Assembly: GCA_030248195.1 (NCBI GenBank)
Contig: JASAND010005711.1
Coordinates: 1 to 64,000 of the forward strand
Direction of reading: 5' to 3'
DNA from: Trissonchulus latispiculum
Taxonomy: Eukaryota; Nematoda; Enoplea; Enoplida; Ironidae
Length of the DNA: 64,000 nucleotides
Part shown: piece after piece, positions 56,678 to 64,000 of the stretch
Layout of the letters: each line of letters starts with the position of its first letter
Numbering within the stretch: position 1 is the first letter of the stretch
Notes under the pieces: model-generated
Told to the model about the DNA's origin: nothing
Seen by the model: the letters and a program-made list of their open reading frames with translations, nothing else
The model's database searches: none
Program-made: the position numbers and the translations under genes

Positions 56678-57615
56678 GCGCCAACCAACATTCACTGTCC
56701 TATCAACATTGTCGTTCTGTTTATAAGGTTAGTTTGCTCAATAATTTGTTTGAGCACACGGCAGATTACGGGTTTAAATAGTATACCTAAATTCATGTAC
56801 GGTTTTAGCTAGTATCAATTGGTTTTGTAGCTGTTCACATTTTCATTCAATGCAGTGTCTATTAGTATAGGATCAATGCAGGATCGATCGTTTCATGAAG
56901 GAGTTAAAGGAGGGAAAGTTAAGCTTGCCTGGAATTAAATTTGCTCTAACTATTTTTCTCGAAAGGGCTTGAAGGATTCTGGGTCGTTTATTTAAATTTG
57001 GAGGTTTAATTATCTAGTGGTTTTTTACAAGCGATTCTATAGACCATTTTAGTTTTTGTGGTTCTTTGACTGTTCTTATTTTTTCTGTCTTTTTCAGGTT
57101 TACGGATATATTATGTGAATTATGTCATATAAAATGAAGAGCAAGCAACCATTTGTTGAAACTTTGATTTGGTTTGACTGTTTTTGTCAGTATTTTGTCT
57201 TTTGATTTCTATGTTTGGTATGCACAGATTGGAAGGCTTCGTATCTCTTCAAATGTATACTAAAAATTGCGAATTTTAACAGTGTTGAGATCATTTTTTG
57301 TCAATTTTTTTCAATAATTGTGTAAGTTTTTGAATCTGTGTGTATAACCAATGTCACTGCTAACATTGTTCTGGGGTCTCAAAATTCGAAGCTACATCTC
57401 TTTTTGGTCGGTGGTTTTTTGAAGGAAGTCTTGTTGTTGGCTGAAAACTATTTCTGGGAAAGTTGTTTATGTTCTTTTTCTTTTCTGTTCTATTTTGACC
57501 ACTACCGAAAAGAGGTGTAGTCTTCCTTTTACGTGTTTCTTGGATTTACTGTTATGATGAATGTCATTGCTGATGCTCATGATGAAGTAAACCTAAAATT
57601 TTTGTTTTGTTGTAC
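56678..57615 (+). other. 3' UTR of KH copy 3, with an intron
   Basis: The stop exon ends at 56727 (TTATAAG|GTTAG), 50 bases past the stop. The next exon starts at 57098 (TTTTTCAG|GTTTACGGAT). Conserved blocks with copy 2: GAAGAGCAAGCAACC, CACTGCTAACATTGTTCTGG, GGTGTAGTCTTCCTT and the ~65-base block ending AGTAAA (57586-57591). Confidence 0.7.
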
Positions 57616-57620
57616 TCATA
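57586..57620 (+). terminator. Probable polyadenylation signal (AGTAAA), KH copy 3
   Basis: AGTAAA follows a conserved ATGATGA/CATGATGAAG block and precedes a U-rich, GU-containing tract, identical to copy 2. Confidence 0.5.
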
Positions 57621-58819
57621 GGCTAAGAGTTAGGTAGGTTTATTCCAGCTTGCATCACCAAATCTCAAATCAGATTAAGACTGTAGTAAGAAAGTGACCT
57701 CAAATCTCAATACTAGAATTCTTGCCTGGCAGGTAGGAGGGCTTCAAAAATTAGTCGCGTGCGTTTGTGATTTGAGAGAATCGTGTTGGCTTTGTTAGTA
57801 TATGACAAAATGGTCCATCCAAAAAAACCCGCGACCTTTTAGGCGCTGTTTAGGCTTTAGGAGCTAGGCGATGTTTTCCGGATTATTCCGTGGGTTATGA
57901 AACGGATCAACTAAATTTGTGAAGAGGTATTTTCAAGTTAAAATTCCGTGGTGTATTCTTTGGGCAGACAGCGTTTGTGAGACAGTTTTCTGTAAGCTTA
58001 AAATTCGCGCAGAAAATTGGACTGGGTTTTATGGATTACAAAATTAAAATTAAGTAGTTTTGGAAAAGTATCCCATGTGGCTCTGCTTGGCATAAAACCC
58101 TAGTCTTAAGGTAGGGCCTTGTAGGCTGTAGCAAGCTCCGCTCCAACCCCGACCGTTGAAGAAGAAAACCAATTTTTCACGCTAAGTAGGTAACAGTTGA
58201 ATGGTTTTGTCAACTTCTCCCAAAATTTACACTGAATTCGGGTATGACTGTCCAGCTTCTAAGATAGCGGATTTCCTTCACATTTCAACTTCTCAACAGG
58301 TAAGTTTCGGTGGTGCGCAAACCAATTTTTGTCCAGTGTGATGCAGCGGGTTTCGGGCTGCTGTGCTTTGCAAGTTGATGATAACAATTTACTTGTGATA
58401 AGGGATTAGAAAAAGTTTCCCATATGAGTTAAAGCGGGCGGTGAGCTCAGGTCCGGCCCTACCTGTCAGGCTCTTTTTTGCACGTTTTTAACAATGCTCA
58501 GTCTACGCTGCTTGGTCGATTTTCCGTTACATAAAATCTTGTTGGGGTTCAAAAGTCCAATTTAGATCCATCTTCCCATCCTGATGAGCCTATCGCAGTG
58601 GGCTTTCTTTAAGCTCAGTCGTTTATTTCGCTCCTTCACTAGACAAACTTTTTAAATGATACTCCTGACAGCAGCGGAATTTTCTTGACTTTCCTATTCG
58701 AGACTTGGCCTCCCTTCCGACCCTTTATGCAGCCAGTGTTTTATATTCCAATTGCCTTCCAAGTGGGCACCTCCAGGATTACAGCCAACCTAGTCTCTAG
58801 GTATGCGGGGCAACTTGTG
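57621..58819. other. Intergenic, nothing recognised
   Basis: Moderately AT-rich sequence without repeats I could match elsewhere in the window and without exon-like frames. Confidence 0.45.
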
Positions 58820-59382
58820 TCGGTGTCACGGTGAAATTTTTCTCCCTAAAAATTTTTCCCCCCGGAAAAATTTCACCGGTGAAATTTTTCCCCCCGGAAA
58901 AATATCACCAGAGAAATTTTTCCGGGGGGAAAGTTTTCACCGATATACTGTAATTGAAATTTTCAAGCAATTATCAACTTTCCAACCTATTTCTTTCCTA
59001 GAATATTATCTAATCAATTGAATGGAATTTCAATTTTTGTCTGGCATATTTTTTATAATTATTTTTTATTTTTTATTTTTTTAATTTTTATTTTTTATTA
59101 TTATTTTATTTTTTAATTTTGTGCCTGCTTCGAGCTTTAGAACACAAACATAGCGCACAAAAATCTTTGAAGTGAAGGGTCTAATTTGCGGGGGGGGGGG
59201 GGTGGTCCGTTGGCGTGCAGAGCATAGTTTTTGCTCTGATAACGTAGAGTGTGCCTAGTGGCACACTCTTATATTATGCACTCTTGAAGATATTAAAGGT
59301 GGGAACACAAGTTTAAATTGAGTTAGACGAGCTAAGGGGATTAATCTTAACTCTAATCTACCCTCTGCTCCATACCTGAACG

Positions 59383-60494
59383 CAGAGTTGGTCGCGGGCC
59401 GCGGGTGCCCGCGGGTACCCGCGGGTACCCGCGGGGCGGGGCGGGTATCACCAAATTTCAATACCCGCACTACCCGCGCGGGTATCTGTGCGGGCCTAAC
59501 CTAAGAATTTTAACTATTTTTTGTCTAAAACTAAACGAAATTTACTAGTTACAGAAGATACTGCATTTGTATTTTCACCTCTCAGTTACTCTTAAAAGTT
59601 TTCTGAACGGTAATAGTGCGTCTATGCTGCTTTGCTTAGGTAAAAGAGCGGACCAGTAATGTCGGCACAACTCATGCTTACAGCGATTTCAGACCCGATA
59701 AAACTTAAATGTTTGCGTGACTATATACTGTAAGACTTTCGGCCTTCTTATCCGACACAGTTCCTGAGTCTACAAGGTTTAGAGGCGTTTGCTTAATAAA
59801 CCTAGAAATGTATTAATTTAGCTGAATCTAGTTGAATGAGTTTTCTGTTTTTGACACCATACTTTCATTAAATAGTAGATACATCAGTTTGGTTGTTATG
59901 GATGGAAAGAAGGCACAAAAGGAAGAGTTTTGCTTTTACAACCTTCGAACTATCTATAGTGACGGCCATTTTTGAGGAAATCAGTTTTTTCAAAATTGCT
60001 GCCAAATCCTACGGACAATTTTCGTTCACTTATAATCAATCGATACGTGGTCTAATTGTCCATTTTATCAATGCCTATTAGTTGGGATTCGTTGCTATAA
60101 CCTAGAAATTTGACCGAAAAACCAATTTGGCAATCATGGGAATCTACAGGTTAAAAGCTTTAAAATGATGTATATACCTATAAAGCTCGTTCCAACTCCG
60201 AAAATTGCGAAAGTTATAGCGTTTCAAAAAATCACCACAAAAGCACTGCATAAAAGGATACCACCAGCATAAAATATCCAACTTTTTGGAAAGTCAGGAA
60301 AACAGATATATATATACCTAATAAAATGAAAATTGCTGTTTTAATTTAGTTTTCCACATGAGTAGGGCAAAAAATTTTGCGGGTATCTTGCGGGTATCAC
60401 TTGTCTGCGGGCCTCGGGGCGGGGCGGGGCGGGTACCCTTCTGCGGGCCGCGGGCTGAGGCGGGTAGCAAAAATCCGGCCCGGGACCAACTCTG
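59383..60494. mobile_element. hAT-like element nested in the 2.87-kb element, 8-bp TSD
   Basis: The ends CAGAGTTGGTCGCGGGCC and GGCCCGGGACCAACTCTG are inverted with one mismatch. CCTGAACG is directly repeated at 59375-59382 and 60495-60502. CAGAGTTGG-type ends with 8-bp duplications are typical of hAT. Sub-terminal GCGGGTACCC repeats occupy both ends (59395-59470 and 60378-60470). Confidence 0.85.
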
Positions 60495-61383
60495 CCTGAA
60501 CGGGAGGTCAAATTTCACTGACCATTGTGGAAGCAAATTTGGGTACCCCTTGTGAGAGCGATTTTTCTTGGGGGTACCTTTGAAAGCGATTTTTAAGCGA
60601 TTTTTACCATTTTTTAACGAAGAACAGCGATTTTTTTAGCCAAAACACATTTTTCAGACGTTTTTTTAAAAAGCAAAATAGTGATTTTAAGCAAAAAATT
60701 CAGGCAAAGCCAGAAAATTTCCGGAAATTTTAGTCGTAAAACATATTTTTTGGGTAATTTTCTTACCCCTTGGGGGAGCAATTTCGCAACCCCTTGTGGA
60801 CGACTTCGCCGAGGGGGGGAATTCCCTTCTTGTCCGCCTGTACCGTGCTCTAGGTACTCTTTCCAGAAAATTTTAAAGAAGTATAGTTTAGTGGACATTT
60901 AAAATTGGGTTAATAATTGGGTTAATCTAAACTAAATCTTATTTAGTGAAACATTTAATACAATAAACCACAAATAAATATTCGAAAATTCGGGGACAGA
61001 AGAATTAATTTTGGAATTTTTTCTGCTCCTTCTGAAACCGCAACCAAATGTGAGGGGAACACGATCAAAAACATATTAACACAGTGGATAATAATGATCA
61101 AGTGCAGTCATTAATCTTTCCCATTGAGCATTTCTGTAACGACTTTACTAAAAAATTATGTTTCAGTACTCTAAAAAAGGAATAATTCCCGCTAAACAAA
61201 TATTATCCTAAATGTTGGGGGTCACTTTAGTTCCTGGGAGCTGAGATCATTCCTTATTTGATAATGTTATAAAAAAATATGCCAGGGAAAAATTGAGATT
61301 CTATTCAATTGATTAGATAATATTCTAGCAAAAAAATAGGTTGGAAAGTTGATAATTGCTTGAAAATTTCAATTACAGTGTAT

Positions 61384-61690
61384 CGGTGAAATCTTTCCCC
61401 CGGAAAAATTTCTCTGGTGATATTTTTCCGGGGGGAAATATTTCTCCGGTGATATTTTTCCGGGGGGAAATATTTCTCTGGTGATATTTTTCCGGGGGGA
61501 AATATTTCTCCGGTGATATTTTTCCGGGGGGAAATATTTCTCTGGTGATATTTTTCCGGGGGAAATATTTCTCTGGTGATATTTTTCCGGGGGGAAATAT
61601 TTCTCCGGTGATATTTTTCCGGGGGGAAAAATTTCACCGGTGAAATTTTTCCGGGGGGAAAAATTTCTAGGGGGAAAAATTTCACCGTGA
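61384..61690. repeat. 32-bp palindromic tandem repeat
   Basis: GGTGATATTTTTCCGGGG starts recur at 61416, 61448, 61480, 61512, 61544, 61575 and 61607, with a variant at 61639. Each unit (GGTGA, A/T block, CCGGGGGG, A/T block, TCTCC) is nearly its own reverse complement. Confidence 0.9.
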
Positions 61691-61696
61691 CATCGG

Positions 61697-64000
61697 AAAG
61701 AACAAGAATGGTTGCCCTGGGCGAGACTGCAATAATAAATAATAACCGGACTACGTTTTCTATTCGTAGTCTACTTCTTCTCTCCGCCTCTTGTCCGTTT
61801 GCGGTCTGTGGAGGGAAACACCTGACATGCCTCACGTGGAGCCTAAACGGTGTCCAGTCTTCACCAAAAAAAACTGGTGAACGCGCTATTTTTTGGCGAC
61901 TATCCTAGTAGATATCTCAAAGTAATTAACTCAGAATTAGGTCGTTTTGAGAAATAAATTATGCATATGTGAATATGGTTCATTCAATCAAACAACTTGT
62001 CAAAAAGGTGGATGGAGAAAACACCCTTGTCTGAAATGCAGAAAATCTGACAGTGATGTCGAACAGAACAGAGACAATTTGTTTTCATGAAATCATCAAA
62101 TTCACATCTACTCTTGATAGGGTCAACAACATTTCAATTTCATAATTTTGAACCAGAATAGGAAAGTTGACACTGATTTAAGTCTCACTTTCGCTCTCTG
62201 TCTATCCAAGTCGGCCCTTCTTTTAGTCTATAGCAGCAACCAATGTCCTCTACTTCGGAAATTCGTCAAAATGAAAATGTAACAAAATTTTAATGTAATA
62301 TATTGGCAGTGCAACTACTTCATGATTATGCCTGTATGGACGTTGTAAGGCCACATTATTAGACTTCTTATGCGGGGGAAACCAATTTTCAAATTTTAAA
62401 CTTTCTCAATTTTCAAAACATGGGAGGGAACGCACAGTTTACTGTTCCCTGTATTAGTAGTACACCTCTGAACATCACATTACTACGACAGCTACTATTG
62501 CGGGAAGTTTTTATGTGTTTACTTGGCCGGTCCTTTATTATGGGGAGGCTTGCTTTTTTCGTAAGGGGGTTGTTTATTTTTGAATTTTCAGTTCAAATTT
62601 TGCATCTTTTTTCAGTTTAATGTTAGGCTTACCTTTTAAGGACAAAGTTTGTTGTTGGTGTAACTGCTTTTCATGGAAGTCTTGAGTGCATTTTTATGTA
62701 AGATTGCCATCTTTTCATATGGGATCTTTTCAGGATATAACCCCCCAGGCCCAGCTTCCGCAAAACTTCACCAAACGAGCTGAAATTTGATACGGGTATA
62801 TATGTATTCGACCACGATGAGTTCAAATATCGCAAAATTATTTCGAATTCGCGAAATTCAATGTTTTCGATTCGTAAGAGGGACCAAGGGGAACCGAAAA
62901 TTTTTGTCTTCGATTTTGCTGAAAAGTTGTATTCAGGGGTTTTCGTGGTCGCAGAACACGAATCTGAAGGTCATTTTTTGATTCAGCTTTTCGTTAGCTC
63001 AGTGTAAGCTTATATATTACATCTTAAGCTTAAAATTTCGCCTTCGGCGAAATTGAAAGATTTTGCGCCATTTGAACTCAGCGTAGTCGAAAACATACCC
63101 ATACCAAATTTCAGCTCATTGGGTCAACTTTTGCGGAATATTGGCCTGGGGTGTTATCGTGAAAAGATCCCATATATGTTTAATAATAGGGTCGGGTCCT
63201 GGACGGTAAAAGTTTCTGATTTTCTGATTTTGAAAAAGTGTTGCCTCGAACAGTTCAACCCCTGGAGAAGACTCCGAATTGCTTAGTCAATTTTCTAGAA
63301 AAACTCTGAAGTGAACGAAAATTTTCTTGAAATTTTAGTGTAAAACCAATTTTTTCCGGCGATTGTTGCTTACCCTAACCAACCCCTGTATGCAAGTTTT
63401 CAGTAAAATTTTTTCGAAAAATTTTTCGGTTCCCTTTGGTTCCCCCTCACCAAACTCAAATTTTTAAGTTTTTAAATTTTTGAATTCCTCAGCCTTCAGT
63501 ACACCCATGCAAAATTTCAAAGTTATTGGTCAAAAAGCTCAAATGCTTAGGGCTGGGGGAGCGCAAAAGATCCAACAGTCGGTGGTATACGATATCCAGC
63601 CAAATTTCTGCTTTTTTGATTTCTGATTTTGTTCCCGGCTGCAACCTTTTTTCAAATGGAATAAAATCTTTGTCAAAAACACATTTTTCTCTTTCCTCCA
63701 AGCAGGAAACTGTTCTTATAGTAGCCTGAAGTTGACAGTAACTATTCAATAGTAGAACAGCAGTATGTACATTGTATATTAAGCATAATTTTAATGTCTT
63801 GCATGTAACAACTAGCCACAGAAAATTCGTGACATTGCCGTTTTAATTCTGTCAATTGCAGATTGTATTTTTGCGTTACATTTCAGGAAACCAATGTAAC
63901 AATTGTGGCCTTTCTTAATGCTATGCTTCCCTATTCACTTCCTATAATTTGCCATACGACGTAAGTATAAACTTACGTTAATCATTGCCTCATTAAGTAA
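61697..64000. other. Intergenic to window end, no gene seen
   Basis: It contains the foldback at 62712-63178 and related sequence to about 63700 (for example CCAAAAGTTATTGG-type and GGGGGAGCGCAAAAGATCC motifs shared with 26440-26560). The last ~250 bases show nothing recognisable. Confidence 0.5.
62712..63178. repeat. Foldback repeat (family with 19790-20240)
   Basis: CATATGGGATCTTTTCA at the left and GAAAAGATCCCATATATG at the right are inverse. Inner matches include GAGCTGAAATTTGATACGGG/CCATACCAAATTTCAGCTC and GACCACGATGAGTTCAAATA with its inverse. It shares CAGGGGTTTTCGTGG and TTTCGTTAGCTCAGTGTAAG motifs with the other copies. Confidence 0.65.

Larger units (their letters stand above)
58824..61692. 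mobile_element. 2.87-kb element with palindromic-repeat inverted ends
   Basis: TGTCACGGTGAAATTTTTC at the left is matched by GAAAAATTTCACCGTGACA at the right, with TCGG on both sides (58820-58823 and 61693-61696). Inside each end are tandem ~32-bp units, about three at the left and nine at the right. Inside those is a further inverted match (ACTGTAATTGAAATTTTCAA and its inverse, through AATATTATCTAATCAATTG). The centre is AT-rich, has no transposase ORF, and hosts the hAT-like insertion at 59383-60494. Confidence 0.8.

Noticed and set aside
61305..61835. 176-residue minus-strand frame with repeated SPRKNI-type peptide
   Set aside because: Translation of the 32-bp palindromic repeat in the element end; not a gene.

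Overview
This is animal-type nuclear DNA. Coding sequence is scarce and split into short exons by GT-AG introns. Introns and intergenic DNA are packed with small non-autonomous DNA transposons, foldback elements and minisatellites. No bacterial operon, CRISPR array, rRNA gene or convincing tRNA gene was seen. The genes are metazoan in style: KH and RRM RNA-binding proteins, and an orthologue of the animal protein KIAA1143. This fits an invertebrate, possibly an early-branching one such as a sponge. The species cannot be fixed from the sequence alone.

Five protein-coding genes can be assembled, all on the + strand, and every exon phase closes. (1) 3312-14424: an eight-exon gene for a predicted 747-residue protein with an N-terminal RRM, a low-complexity middle and two winged-helix-like modules. 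(2) 18709-23655, (3) 34142-37464 and (4) 54630-56677: three paralogues of a 145-148 residue protein made of one KH domain, an RGG/glycine-rich linker and one CCHC zinc knuckle ending in RY. All three have five coding exons with identical intron phases. (5) 45801-48475: a three-exon KIAA1143 (DUF4604-type) orthologue of 181 residues, lying between KH copies 2 and 3. Each gene appears to have an intron acceptor just upstream of its start codon. KH copies 2 and 3 also have an intron in the 3' UTR.

Layout: 0-3.1 kb nested transposons; 3.2-14.5 kb the RRM gene, whose introns 1 and 2 are full of elements; 14.9-18.6 kb transposons; 18.6-25.1 kb KH copy 1; 25.5-34 kb repeats, including a 147-bp minisatellite array; 34-38.7 kb KH copy 2; 39.4-45.6 kb foldback elements, a 142-145-bp satellite and a second copy of the minisatellite element; 45.7-49.7 kb KIAA1143; 50-54.4 kb a large TTAA-flanked foldback; 54.5-57.6 kb KH copy 3; 58.8-61.7 kb a 2.87-kb inverted-repeat element with a nested hAT-like insertion; 62-64 kb more foldback sequence.

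The most notable features are the local KH-RGG-CCHC family, the mobile element that carries both 163-bp and 147-bp minisatellites, and several elements whose boundaries are fixed by exact target-site duplications. Four of the five genes encode predicted RNA-binding proteins, but nothing here shows that they work together.
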